Shown here one piece after another: positions 36,013 through 44,369 of a stretch of 54,407 bases of DNA; position 1 is the first letter of the stretch, and every line of letters starts with the position of its first letter. The DNA lies in contig CASGAN010000008.1 in assembly GCA_949299455.1 (NCBI GenBank), positions 1 to 54,407 of the forward strand, written 5' to 3'. The position numbers and the translations under genes are program-made. The stretch comes from an uncultured Oscillospiraceae bacterium. GTDB taxonomy: Bacteria; Bacillota; Clostridia; Oscillospirales; Ruminococcaceae. The notes under the pieces were generated by a model, which saw nothing but the letters and a program-made list of their open reading frames with translations, was not told where the DNA came from and ran no database searches.

Positions 36013-37848
36013 ATGAATCAACTGCTCGAAAAACTGCGCAAAAAGGCGCTCAATCTCACCCATGATCCCGGCGTGTATCTGATGAAAAACAGCCGCGGCG
36101 AGATCATTTATATCGGCAAAGCAAAAAACTTAAAAAACCGTGTGAGCCAGTATTTTCAGCCGAACAATCCAAGCCACACGGAAAAAGTGCGCCGCATGGT
36201 CGAACAAGTCGCCGATTTTGACTATATCGTCGTCGGCAGTGAGTTTGAAGCACTGGTTTTAGAATGCAGTTTAATCAAACAGAACAATCCAAAATACAAT
36301 ATTCTCTTAAAAGACGACAAGGGATATCACTATATTCGTGTCGAACGCGGCAGTTTTCCGAAAATCTCTGCGCAAAAGCAGATGACTGACGATGATGCCG
36401 ACTATTTAGGCCCTTACACGAGTTCATTTTCCGTGACACAGACAGTCGATGAAGTAAACAAAATCTTCGGACTCCCCACCTGCAATCGGAAATTCCCCGA
36501 GGATTTCAAAAAAGCACGTCCGTGTTTAAACTATCACATCAAACAATGTATGGGTGTGTGCCGCGGCAGGATTTCCGAAGAGGAATATGCACAGACATTC
36601 AAAGAAGCGCTCGCCTATATCAAAAAAGGCGGCGGCAGTCTGCTGGAACGGCTCACCCGCCAGATGGAAGAAGCGGCGGAAGCACTCGACTTTGAACGTG
36701 CCGCCAAGCTGCGTGACCGCATTCAGGCAATCCGCCGCATTGCCGACACGCAGAAGGTGTATCTCATCAACACAGAAAATCAAGATGTCATCGCGTTTGC
36801 GCAAAACCAGACGCACGCGGCGGTTGCTGTGTTAAAATTCCGCAACTACCGGCTAAGCGACAAAGAGGACTACTTCTTCCCCGATGTTTACGATATCGAA
36901 ACGGTGCGGCAATCGTTTTTATCACAGTATTACATGATGACTGCCGACATTCCGCCGCGGATTGTGGTGGACGAGCCGTTCGAGGATGCCGAACTGCTCG
37001 CTGAGCACTTAAAAACGGCAAACGGCAGAAAAGTCACGTTTGTATTCCCGCAAAAAGGCGACCAAAAGAAAATGGTCGATATGGCATTTGCCAACGCGTC
37101 CGAGCGGCTTTCGAAATACGTTTCCCGCACCGGACGGGAGGTCGCTGCGCTCGACGCGCTCGCAAAACTCTTAGGACTTAAAAAGCCGCCTGTCTATATC
37201 GAGGCATACGACATTTCAAACCTCGGCGAATCATCGAAAGTCGGCGGCATGGTCGTTTTTGAGAACGGCCGCCCGCTCAAAAAGGCGTATAAAAAGTTCC
37301 GTATCCGGCAGATCGAAGGACAGGACGACTATGCGAGCATGCAGGAGGTCATCACACGCCGCCTATCGCACTATGAGCAGGAAAAAGACACCGGCGAGGG
37401 TTTTGGCCGGCTCCCCGATCTCATTCTGCTCGACGGCGGCAAAGGGCACGTTGCCGCAATCCTGCCGATCATCCAAGCGTCAGGCCTTGACATTCCGGTA
37501 TTCGGCATGGTCAAGGACAACAAGCACCGCACCCGTGCCATCGCAAAGGATGGCGGAGAAATTGCCATCTCGGCAAACCGGGCGGCATTTTCATTCGTTA
37601 CAACGATTCAGGATGAGGTGCATCGCTATGCAATCCGCTATCAAAAGCAGGTGCACACAAAATCATCGCTTGAAATCACGCTTACACGCGTCAAAGGCAT
37701 CGGCGACAAAAAAGCGGCACAGCTGTTAAGCCGGTTCCGCACCCGTGCAGAGCTTTTAGAGGCAACCCCCGAGCAGCTCGCCCAGGCCGCAAAGCTAAAA
37801 CCCGAAACCGCACAGGAGTTATTCCTGTTTTTACATGCACTTTCTTAA
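36013..37848 (+). CDS. uvrC: Excinuclease ABC subunit C
   Basis: UvrC makes both cuts around a DNA lesion in nucleotide-excision repair. The 611-residue protein has the GIY-YIG 3' nuclease (PGVYLMKNSRGEIIYIGKAK, VVGSEFEALVLECSLIK), the UvrB-binding UVR motif (QMEEAAEALDFERAAKLRD), the RNase H-like 5' nuclease domain (IEAYDISNLGES, LILLDGGKGH, HRYAIRYQ) and C-terminal helix-hairpin-helix pairs (LTRVKGIGDKKAAQLL). AAGGGG precedes the ATG. The HD and ROK genes follow closely. Confidence 0.97.
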   Translation: MNQLLEKLRKKALNLTHDPGVYLMKNSRGEIIYIGKAKNLKNRVSQYFQPNNPSHTEKVRRMVEQVADFDYIVVGSEFEALVLECSLIKQNNPKYNILLKDDKGYHYIRVERGSFPKISAQKQMTDDDADYLGPYTSSFSVTQTVDEVNKIFGLPTCNRKFPEDFKKARPCLNYHIKQCMGVCRGRISEEEYAQTFKEALAYIKKGGGSLLERLTRQMEEAAEALDFERAAKLRDRIQAIRRIADTQKVYLINTENQDVIAFAQNQTHAAVAVLKFRNYRLSDKEDYFFPDVYDIETVRQSFLSQYYMMTADIPPRIVVDEPFEDAELLAEHLKTANGRKVTFVFPQKGDQKKMVDMAFANASERLSKYVSRTGREVAALDALAKLLGLKKPPVYIEAYDISNLGESSKVGGMVVFENGRPLKKAYKKFRIRQIEGQDDYASMQEVITRRLSHYEQEKDTGEGFGRLPDLILLDGGKGHVAAILPIIQASGLDIPVFGMVKDNKHRTRAIAKDGGEIAISANRAAFSFVTTIQDEVHRYAIRYQKQVHTKSSLEITLTRVKGIGDKKAAQLLSRFRTRAELLEATPEQLAQAAKLKPETAQELFLFLHALS

Positions 37849-37863
37849 AAGGAGATTTCCACA

Positions 37864-38526
37864 ATGATTGTTACATTCAACGAGATCAAACACAATCAAA
37901 CCATCCGCTGCTATATCGACGAGGCAGACCGTTCGCTGCGTGCACTCGGATTCACGGAGCACTCTTATGCACACGTCACCAAAGCGGCAAAAACGGCTGA
38001 GATGATTCTTTTAACACTCGGCTATTCCAAACGGGAAGCTGAACTCGCCAAAATTGCCGGCTATATGCACGACATCGGCAACATCGTCAACCGCATCGAC
38101 CACGCACAGAGCGGTGCAGTCATGGCGTTTCGTCTGCTCGACAAGCTCGGCATGGAACCAAACGAGATTGCCATGGTGGTAAGTGCCATCGGTAACCACG
38201 ACGAAAGCACTGCCGCACCGGTCAACCCGATTGCCGCAGCACTGATTCTTGCCGACAAAACCGATGTGCGCCGCACTCGTGTACGCAACCATAACCCTTC
38301 CTCGTTTGATATCCATGACCGTGTCAACTACGCTGTAGAAGAATCAAACACCTATTTTAACGAGGACAAATCCGCCGTTGTGCTCGAGCTTTCCATCGAC
38401 ACGTCGATGTGCCCGGTGATGGATTACTTTGAAATTTTCTTGGGGCGTATGTCGCTGTGCCGCAGAGCTGCTGAATTCTTGAATATTCAGTTTGAGCTCA
38501 TCATCAACGGACAGCGCATCCTCTAA
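37864..38526 (+). CDS. HD-domain phosphohydrolase
   Basis: 220 residues. The metal-binding HD motif is IAGYMHDIGNIVNR after SYAHVTKAAKTAEM, followed by VVSAIGNHDE and LILADKTDVRRTRVR. The family hydrolyses phosphates of nucleotides or related metabolites; the substrate is unknown. AAGGAGA precedes the ATG and uvrC ends 15 bases upstream, so it is co-transcribed with uvrC. Confidence 0.88.
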   Translation: MIVTFNEIKHNQTIRCYIDEADRSLRALGFTEHSYAHVTKAAKTAEMILLTLGYSKREAELAKIAGYMHDIGNIVNRIDHAQSGAVMAFRLLDKLGMEPNEIAMVVSAIGNHDESTAAPVNPIAAALILADKTDVRRTRVRNHNPSSFDIHDRVNYAVEESNTYFNEDKSAVVLELSIDTSMCPVMDYFEIFLGRMSLCRRAAEFLNIQFELIINGQRIL

Positions 38527-38547
38527 AAAGCAGAAAGGGTGAGTTTC

Positions 38548-39441
38548 ATGCGGATTGCAGTTTTGGACATTGGCGGCACCGCAATTAAATACGGCATTGC
38601 CGAATCATCTGACAATGTGACACCGCTTGGCGAAATGGAGACCCGCGCCAAACTAGACGGCGGCGAAGGCATCGTCAAAAAAGCGGAAGCGATTCTCGAT
38701 ACACTCTCCCCGTTCGATGCAGTCGGGATTTCGACCGCCGGCATTGCCGACATCAAAACCGGTGCGATCACCTATGCAAACGAGAATATCCCGCACTACA
38801 CCGGCATCCCGCTTGGGGAACATCTGCAAAATCGATACGGCGTTCCTGTTGCGGTGCGAAACGACGTACACGCCGCCGCCATCGGAGAAGCAACATTCGG
38901 CGCAGGCAAAGACTTTCGCTCGTTTTTGTGTTTGACATATGGAACCGGTATCGGCGGCGCCGCATTTTTAAACGGACAGCTTTTATCCGGACAGACCGAC
39001 AGCGCCGGTCACTTCGGGCACATTACAACCCACCGCGACGGCAAACCATGCGGCTGCGGCAACTATGGCTGCTATGAAGCATATGCATCGGTCACGGCGC
39101 TCTGTGCGCTCGTCAAAGAGCGTACCGACGAAGACTTAAACGGACGCGAAATTTTTGCTCGGCTGGGTGAGCCGGTCATCAAGCAATCCCTTTCCGATTG
39201 GATTGATGAGGTCGTTGTGGGACTTGCCTCTTTGATTCACGCATTCAATCCGGAAGGCGTCATCTTAGGCGGCGGAATCTTCAATGAGTCGGTGCTCATG
39301 GACGAAATCAAAACACGCCTTTCGTCACTCTTAATGCCGACATTTCAGCAAACAGTGATTTGCAAAGCCGCACTCGGCAACCGTGCCGGTCTTTTGGGTG
39401 CGCTTGCCATTGCAAAAGAGGCACTTTTAAAAGAAAAATAA
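38548..39441 (+). CDS. ROK-family sugar kinase
   Basis: 297 residues. The ATP loop is LDIGGTAIKYGIAE, the second phosphate loop is LTYGTGIGGAAFLNG, and the ROK zinc motif is CGCGNYGCYE after GHFGHITTHRDG. Kinase-type ROK members without an N-terminal DNA-binding domain phosphorylate glucose, N-acetylglucosamine or N-acetylmannosamine; the sugar is not fixed by the sequence. A GTG at 38539 abuts the ribosome site; the ATG at 38548 is 9 bases from it and preferred. Confidence 0.9.
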   Translation: MRIAVLDIGGTAIKYGIAESSDNVTPLGEMETRAKLDGGEGIVKKAEAILDTLSPFDAVGISTAGIADIKTGAITYANENIPHYTGIPLGEHLQNRYGVPVAVRNDVHAAAIGEATFGAGKDFRSFLCLTYGTGIGGAAFLNGQLLSGQTDSAGHFGHITTHRDGKPCGCGNYGCYEAYASVTALCALVKERTDEDLNGREIFARLGEPVIKQSLSDWIDEVVVGLASLIHAFNPEGVILGGGIFNESVLMDEIKTRLSSLLMPTFQQTVICKAALGNRAGLLGALAIAKEALLKEK

Positions 39442-39450
39442 ATCACACGC

Positions 39451-39487
39451 AAAAGCACCCGGCAGGAACTCCTGTCGGGTGCTTTTT
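39451..39487. terminator. Bidirectional terminator, ROK / ruvX
   Basis: AAAAGCACCCGGCAGG, loop AACT, CCTGTCGGGTGCTTTTT, between convergent genes. Confidence 0.92.
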
Positions 39488-39498
39488 GATGCCGAATT

Positions 39499-39951
39499 TT
39501 ATTTCTCTTCTGATTCCGCTTTTTCTTTTGCGGCTTTTTCATTTTTACGATATGCCAGATAGCTCTCCAAAATGATGGTTGCCGCCACCTGATCAATCAC
39601 TTCTTTGCGTTTTTGACCGCGGACATTTGTTTCGTTTAAATACGTTGCCGCCTGCATGGTGGTCTGACGCTCATCCCAAAGTGCAACCGGAAGCCCTGTC
39701 AGTTTCCGCAGTGTATCTGCCAGTCGTTCGCAGATCTGCGCTTTTTCGCCTCTGGAACCGTCCATGTTGACTGGATGGCCGACCACAACGCCCTCCACGC
39801 CGTATTCCCGGATCGTATAGACAATTTTTGTCACCGTCTGGGCAAATTCTTTTTCATACAGCGTACCGAGCGGGGATGCCAGAAATTCCGTCCGGTCACA
39901 AATTGCAAGACCGGTTCTCGCCTCTCCGTAATCAACCGCCAAAATCTTCAT
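39499..39951 (-). CDS. ruvX: Putative Holliday-junction resolvase / rRNA-processing nuclease RuvX (YqgF)
   Basis: 150 residues of the RNase H-like YqgF fold: MKILAVDYGEARTGLA with the first catalytic Asp, GVVVGHPVNMDGSRG, LWDERQTTMQAA and VIDQVAATIILESYL with the last Asp. The family is tied to pre-16S rRNA maturation and resolution of recombination junctions. GGAGG precedes the ATG. It is last in the pyrK-pyrD-phosphatase operon. Confidence 0.93.
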   Translation of the reverse strand: MKILAVDYGEARTGLAICDRTEFLASPLGTLYEKEFAQTVTKIVYTIREYGVEGVVVGHPVNMDGSRGEKAQICERLADTLRKLTGLPVALWDERQTTMQAATYLNETNVRGQKRKEVIDQVAATIILESYLAYRKNEKAAKEKAESEEK

Positions 39952-39970
39952 CCAAATCGCCTCCTGATGT

Positions 39971-40630
39971 TCACTGTTTGCCTTCCCAATAAACCGGAGC
40001 GGGAAGGCTAACGCTGTTTAAATGCTGTGTGTCGTTCATCCAGACAACCTGCGGCTGCATGGATTCATCAAAACACACGTTGCTGACCGATGTATTTTCC
40101 ACCCACGGAATCTCAAAGATGCGCGCAAGCGGCAGCCCGCTCAATGCGCACAGCAGATTTTTTACTGCACATCCGTGGGAAACCAGGACAATCGTCTTTC
40201 CCTGATATGTCTGCACAAGATCAAGTGCAGCACATTTCATGCGGTCACATACCTCCGCACAGCTTTCGCCGTTTGGTGCCTGAAAATGCGGCAGATCATC
40301 CCGCCACACAGCAAATTCTTCCGGGAACAGCCGAGGAAGATCGTCCCACTTTTGTCCCTCAAACCCGCCGGCGTTAATCTCCATCAAATCATCACGCAAC
40401 AAAAACTTTGCGTGCGGCTGTGCAGCTAAAATCGCTTCCGCCGTCTTTTTTGCCCGTACGAGCGGACTTGTTGCAATCACATCAACCGGAATCGTTTCAA
40501 AGCGTTTTGTGAGCAATGAGAGCTGAACTGCTCCTGCCTCGCTTATGCCGCTGTCGATCTGGCCTTGAAACGTGCGCGCCATATTGCCCTTTGCCTGTGC
40601 ATGGCGCACGATATACAGCGTCGTCACCAT
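39971..40630 (-). CDS. Histidine phosphatase superfamily protein
   Basis: 219 residues. The phosphohistidine motif is IVRHAQAKGN (Ala in place of the common Gly after the His), the second basic/acidic pair lies in MEINAGGFEGQKWDDLP, and the second catalytic His is in VLVSHGCAVKNLL. It could be a phosphoglycerate-mutase-like or alpha-ribazole-phosphatase-like enzyme; no cobalamin genes are near. Its start overlaps the end of pyrD by 7 bases, so translation is coupled. Confidence 0.88.
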   Translation of the reverse strand: MVTTLYIVRHAQAKGNMARTFQGQIDSGISEAGAVQLSLLTKRFETIPVDVIATSPLVRAKKTAEAILAAQPHAKFLLRDDLMEINAGGFEGQKWDDLPRLFPEEFAVWRDDLPHFQAPNGESCAEVCDRMKCAALDLVQTYQGKTIVLVSHGCAVKNLLCALSGLPLARIFEIPWVENTSVSNVCFDESMQPQVVWMNDTQHLNSVSLPAPVYWEGKQ

Positions 40631-41535
40631 GGACGCACACTTCCGATAATCTCCGAAACACTCTGAATGCCCTGCTCATCGAGCCATGCATTCATGCCCT
40701 CGATGATTTCGACCGGCGCCATCGGATTCTGGAACAGTGCCGCACCGATCTGCACGGTAGTCGCACCTGCCATCATCATTTCAACAGCGTCTTTCCATGT
40801 GGAAACGCCGCCCATGCCGGAAACCGGAATCTTCACAGCGTTTGCGACCTGCCATACCATGCGCAGTGCGATCGGGAACACTGCCGGACCGGACATACCG
40901 CCCACGTTGTTTTTAAGGATCGGACGGCGGGTGTTGATATCAATCCGCATGCCAAGCAAGGTGTTGATGAGCGAAACGGCATCAGCGCCCTCCGCTTCTA
41001 CGGCACGTGCGATCTCCGTGATATCGGTAACGTTCGGAGAAAGTTTCACCATCAGTGGTTTCGTTGTATTGTTGCGAACCGCACGTGTGACCGCGCCAGC
41101 CATTTTCGGGTCGACACCAAATGCAACGCCGCCCTGTTTGACGTTCGGGCACGAAATATTAAGTTCGATCATGTCAATCGCAGTGCCCTCGAGTTTTTTG
41201 GCAATCTCTTCGCAGTCCTCAATGGTCGAACCTGCGACATTTGCGATTTTCACGGTATCCTCGTTTGCAATCAACGGCAGTTCGTGCTCCAAAAAAGCGT
41301 CAATGCCCGGGTTCTGAAGTCCCACGGAGTTGAGCATTCCCGCCGGTGTTTCCGCAATACGCGGCGGCGGATTGCCTGCACGCTGGTGCAGTGTTGTACC
41401 TTTTAGTGACATGCCGCCCAGCACGGACACCGGATAGTAGTCGGTATATTCTGAGCCAAATCCGAATGTGCCGGATGCTGGAATGATTGGATTTTTAAAC
41501 GGCACGCCTGCCATTTTCACCGAAAGATCTGCCAT
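40624..41535 (-). CDS. pyrD: Dihydroorotate dehydrogenase, catalytic subunit (NAD-linked class 1B)
   Basis: PyrD oxidises dihydroorotate to orotate in pyrimidine synthesis, with FMN. The 303-residue barrel has FKNPIIPASGTFGFG, MLNSVGLQNPG, LNISCPNVKQGG with the class 1 Cys as base, VKLSPNVTDI, and SGMGGVSTWKDA. The open frame extends to 41580, but GGAGG lies before MADLSVKMAG at 41535. Its ATG shares a base with the pyrK stop. PyrK and PyrD form the heterotetramer that hands electrons to NAD. Confidence 0.96.
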   Translation of the reverse strand: MADLSVKMAGVPFKNPIIPASGTFGFGSEYTDYYPVSVLGGMSLKGTTLHQRAGNPPPRIAETPAGMLNSVGLQNPGIDAFLEHELPLIANEDTVKIANVAGSTIEDCEEIAKKLEGTAIDMIELNISCPNVKQGGVAFGVDPKMAGAVTRAVRNNTTKPLMVKLSPNVTDITEIARAVEAEGADAVSLINTLLGMRIDINTRRPILKNNVGGMSGPAVFPIALRMVWQVANAVKIPVSGMGGVSTWKDAVEMMMAGATTVQIGAALFQNPMAPVEIIEGMNAWLDEQGIQSVSEIIGSVRPW

Positions 41536-42308
41536 TATAACGTAACCTCCTCTGCGTTGAACACAGGACCATCTTTGCACACGCGTGCATAGTATTCCTC
41601 ACCGTTTTTCACCGATTTGCAAGCACACACCAAACAAGCACCCACGCCGCAGCCCATACGTTCCTCAAGTGATACTTCACAAGCGACACCGTGTTCTTTG
41701 GCAAGCGACACAACACCTTTTAACATGCCGTTCGGGCCGCACGCACACACAAGATCGACGTTTCCTTCTTCTAAAACACGAGCGAGCGGTGCTGTGACAA
41801 AGCCGTGTTCACCGGCTGTGCCGTCGTCGGTGCAGAGCACCACGTTTGCGCCCGTTTTTTTGAAATCATCCTGCAAAATCACAGCCGATGCACTGCGGAA
41901 ACCTGTGATCACCGTGGCATCTGCGCCGTAGAATTTAGCAACCTCGAGCATCGGAGGTGTTCCGATACCGCCGCCTAACAGCACGACTTTTTTGCCTTTT
42001 TCGAGTGTAAATCCATTGCCGAGCGGCGCCAGCATATCAACTGTATCGCCTGCATTCAGTTCTGCGATCACGGCAGTGCCCTCGCCGCGTACTTCAAACA
42101 CCAGACGAATCGTGCCCGCCTCTTTGTCGATCTCACTGATGGAAATCGGACGGCGCAGCATAAATCCATTCGCACGCACATGTGCAAACTGTCCGGCAGA
42201 TGCTTTTTTCGCAATTTCCGGACAGCGAATCGTCAGCCGCACACACGATTTTGCGAGCATCTCTTTTTTTAAAATCAGATATTTTTCAAGTTTTTCATTC
42301 TGTAACAT
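41535..42308 (-). CDS. pyrK: Dihydroorotate dehydrogenase electron-transfer subunit
   Basis: PyrK carries FAD and a [2Fe-2S] cluster and passes electrons from PyrD to NAD. The 257-residue protein has the FAD domain (FMLRRPISISEID, LVFEVRGEGTAV), the NAD loop (VVLLGGGIGTPPML) and the cluster cysteines in ERMGCGVGACLVCACK with a later ARVCKDGPVF. AAGGAG is about 10 bases before the ATG. The gene directly precedes pyrD. Confidence 0.96.
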   Translation of the reverse strand: MLQNEKLEKYLILKKEMLAKSCVRLTIRCPEIAKKASAGQFAHVRANGFMLRRPISISEIDKEAGTIRLVFEVRGEGTAVIAELNAGDTVDMLAPLGNGFTLEKGKKVVLLGGGIGTPPMLEVAKFYGADATVITGFRSASAVILQDDFKKTGANVVLCTDDGTAGEHGFVTAPLARVLEEGNVDLVCACGPNGMLKGVVSLAKEHGVACEVSLEERMGCGVGACLVCACKSVKNGEEYYARVCKDGPVFNAEEVTL

Positions 42309-42322
42309 TCATCGATCGCTCC

Positions 42323-42793
42323 TTATTTAATGGAATGAATCCGAAACAGCCCGCGCACATACATAAGCAGTGCGAGCACGCCGCATAAAACAGGCAGAAA
42401 CAGCCCGAATCCGGGCAGTTCTTTTGCTGTATTCAAGCAGTCAAGCTGCCAAAACGCAAGTGCTACCGAACAAAGCATCATGCAGATGACTCTTGTCTGC
42501 TGTGAAAGCTTGCTGCGTTCTTTTGCGGTCTGACTGTCCGCTGTTTCAGAAAGCGGGAACAGTACGCCGTTTTTCCGATACCGAAGCACAAAAAAGGCAC
42601 ACAGCGCAATGTGCACAACCGGCAGCACAACCGTGAGAAGCCGACTCTGCGTTCCGATCAGACGCATCGGAATCTGAGGCGGCAAATACCAGAAATTGAG
42701 TGCCGTATACAGTGTAATCACACCGCAAATCGCACACGCAAGTCCCACAAACAACCGCTCGGGACTGCGCACCGTCCAGATCTGTTTGATCAA
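42323..42793 (-). CDS. Small membrane protein, DUF1648-like
   Basis: About 156 residues with roughly four spans and no catalytic motif. A LPPQIPMR segment, with the flanking spans and FFVLRYRKNGVLFPLS, resembles DUF1648/SdpI-like membrane proteins, but the match is weak. No in-frame ATG lies close to a ribosome site; the TTG at 42793 is 8 bases after AAGGAG and is proposed as the start. It opens the pyrK-pyrD operon, so it may only be a passenger there. Confidence 0.65.
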   Translation of the reverse strand: MIKQIWTVRSPERLFVGLACAICGVITLYTALNFWYLPPQIPMRLIGTQSRLLTVVLPVVHIALCAFFVLRYRKNGVLFPLSETADSQTAKERSKLSQQTRVICMMLCSVALAFWQLDCLNTAKELPGFGLFLPVLCGVLALLMYVRGLFRIHSIK

Positions 42794-42881
42794 ATTGTCA
42801 TCTCCTTCATAAAACAAACGTTTTATTTGCTTTATTATAGCACACAAAACGCGTTTTCCGCAAGAAAAACCACGGCTTGCC

Positions 42882-42909
42882 AAAAAAGCGGCGAAACCGC
42901 CGCTTTTTT
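42882..42909. terminator. Terminator after the HAD hydrolase gene
   Basis: AAAAAAGCGGCG, loop AAAC, CGCCGCTTTTTT; on the minus strand it ends the thiN-HAD transcript. Confidence 0.92.
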
Positions 42910-42915
42910 GATTCT

Positions 42916-43593
42916 TTATGGAAGCAATTCGCCAAAATTCATGATATAACGATTGGTATTTGCCTCAATTTCCGTACGCAGTGCTGCAGATGTTTCATCA
43001 TACACGCCAACCACTGCCATGCCGGCATCCTTTGCACCCAAGAGTCCGTCAATTACATCGTCAAAGACGACGCAATTTTGAGGATTTACACCCAAGCGCT
43101 TGGCCGAAAGCAGAAAAATATCAGGAAACCGTTTGCTTCTGGTCACTTCGGAAAGCGTTGTATACGCATCAAAAAACGGAAGAACCCCAAGCCGTTTGAG
43201 TGCCGGAAGAAACAGCGGCGTTTCACATGCCGTTGCGAGTCCGATTTTTACGCCGTTTTTATGCAGATATGAAAGCCATTCATACACATATGGCTTGAGC
43301 ATCACCTGCTCGTGATATGCGCGTGTCGCCGCATCCATCCACCAGTCAATGAGCGTTTGCGGATCATCGGAAAGATGATACCGTTTGATCGTGTAATCGG
43401 CTGCATCCTCAAGCGTAATATGCTTGAGCGCATCAAAATACTCTTCATCATAGGGAAGACCACGCTCTTCCATGAACGCGCGATCTACATCAACCCATAC
43501 CTGCATAGAATCAATCAGTGTGCCGTCCAAATCAAAAATTGCACCCGCAATCTCGCGGTCAATGCCATCAATTTTAATCATCCCGTTTTCCAT
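42916..43593 (-). CDS. HAD-superfamily hydrolase (beta-phosphoglucomutase-like)
   Basis: 225 residues with GAIFDLDGTLIDSMQVW (nucleophile Asp), a helical cap, GLATACETPLFLP (motif II), KRLGVNPQNCVVFDDVIDGLLGAK (split motifs III and IV) and a final strand. Such enzymes dephosphorylate small sugars or nucleotides. Its ATG shares a base with the thiN stop (TAATG), so the two are co-translated. Confidence 0.9.
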   Translation of the reverse strand: MENGMIKIDGIDREIAGAIFDLDGTLIDSMQVWVDVDRAFMEERGLPYDEEYFDALKHITLEDAADYTIKRYHLSDDPQTLIDWWMDAATRAYHEQVMLKPYVYEWLSYLHKNGVKIGLATACETPLFLPALKRLGVLPFFDAYTTLSEVTRSKRFPDIFLLSAKRLGVNPQNCVVFDDVIDGLLGAKDAGMAVVGVYDETSAALRTEIEANTNRYIMNFGELLP

Positions 43594-44237
43594 TACAGTA
43601 ATACGACGCCTCCTGTTTTAGATTCAATGACTACGAGCAATGTTCCGTCATTCACCTCGATATATCCTGTGTGCCCGGTAAATTCATTGCTCACTCCAAG
43701 CGGAAAATCATTATAAAGCGTATGATTTACAAGTTCATATTTAAACCCGCGCAGAGATACGCCTCGCGCTTCATTCGAGAACGAAAATACGGACACATAT
43801 CCGCGCAGCTGCGGCGGCAAAATGAGCGTGCCATTGTGTACAGCGGTGATCGTTGTTTTTCCATCCACAAGACAAGCAGTTGCACCCTCTTTTGCCAAAC
43901 GAACGACAATTTGCAGATTGCCGAGCGTATGGTCAAACCGTTCGCCGTCCAGGCCGCCGTAAATGACAAATCGACGGTAGCCGCGCTCAAATCCTTCCCG
44001 AACGGCAATATACAAATCGGTTTCGTCCTTTTCCCTTGGATATACTTTCACATTGCGAATATCAGGGCGTTCGGAAGAATCAAAATCTCCCATCACCAAA
44101 TCTACCCGAATGCCTCTTTCAAGCAGATACCGATAGCCGCCGTCTGCCGCAATGACGCAGTCGCCATCCCGCGGCACAAATGATTCTCCGTTCCATTTTC
44201 CTGCTCCTGCAATATAACAAATCGGCTTTTTCTCCAT
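43593..44237 (-). CDS. thiN: Thiamine pyrophosphokinase
   Basis: ThiN turns thiamine into thiamine diphosphate with ATP. The 214-residue protein has CVIAADGGYRYLLERGI, DLVMGDFDSSERP, VYPREKDETDLYIAV and YGGLDGERFDHTLGNLQ, the binding segments of the TPK fold, then a beta domain that binds thiamine. GAGGGATG precedes the ATG. No TPP riboswitch is present; a different hairpin sits in the leader. Confidence 0.95.
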   Translation of the reverse strand: MEKKPICYIAGAGKWNGESFVPRDGDCVIAADGGYRYLLERGIRVDLVMGDFDSSERPDIRNVKVYPREKDETDLYIAVREGFERGYRRFVIYGGLDGERFDHTLGNLQIVVRLAKEGATACLVDGKTTITAVHNGTLILPPQLRGYVSVFSFSNEARGVSLRGFKYELVNHTLYNDFPLGVSNEFTGHTGYIEVNDGTLLVVIESKTGGVVLL

Positions 44238-44270
44238 GAAAACATCCCTCTTTTTCGTTCGAAAACCAAA

Positions 44271-44302
44271 ACAGGGAAAGCCGGTCCCCCCGCTTCCCCT
44301 GT
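44271..44302 (-). promoter_or_regulatory. Strong hairpin in the thiN leader
   Basis: On the minus strand ACAGGGGAAGC pairs with GCTTTCCCTGT over 11 pairs (one G-U), with a 10-base G-rich loop, followed by TTTTGGTTTTC. It lies just after the promoter and about 35 bases before the start. It could be an attenuator or a stabiliser of the 5' end. Confidence 0.5.
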
Positions 44303-44314
44303 ACTGTCTTTATT

Positions 44315-44343
44315 ATGATATCTGTTTCCTGACGAAAAGTCAA
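44315..44343 (-). promoter_or_regulatory. Promoter of thiN
   Basis: Minus strand TTGACT (44338-44343), 17-base spacer, TATCAT (44315-44320). Confidence 0.8.
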
Positions 44344-44369
44344 TATCAGTGATATGAAAATATTACATA

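Noticed and set aside
44238-44343. TPP riboswitch before thiN
   Set aside because: The THI-box blocks (CTGAGA and ACCTGATCTGG) are absent.
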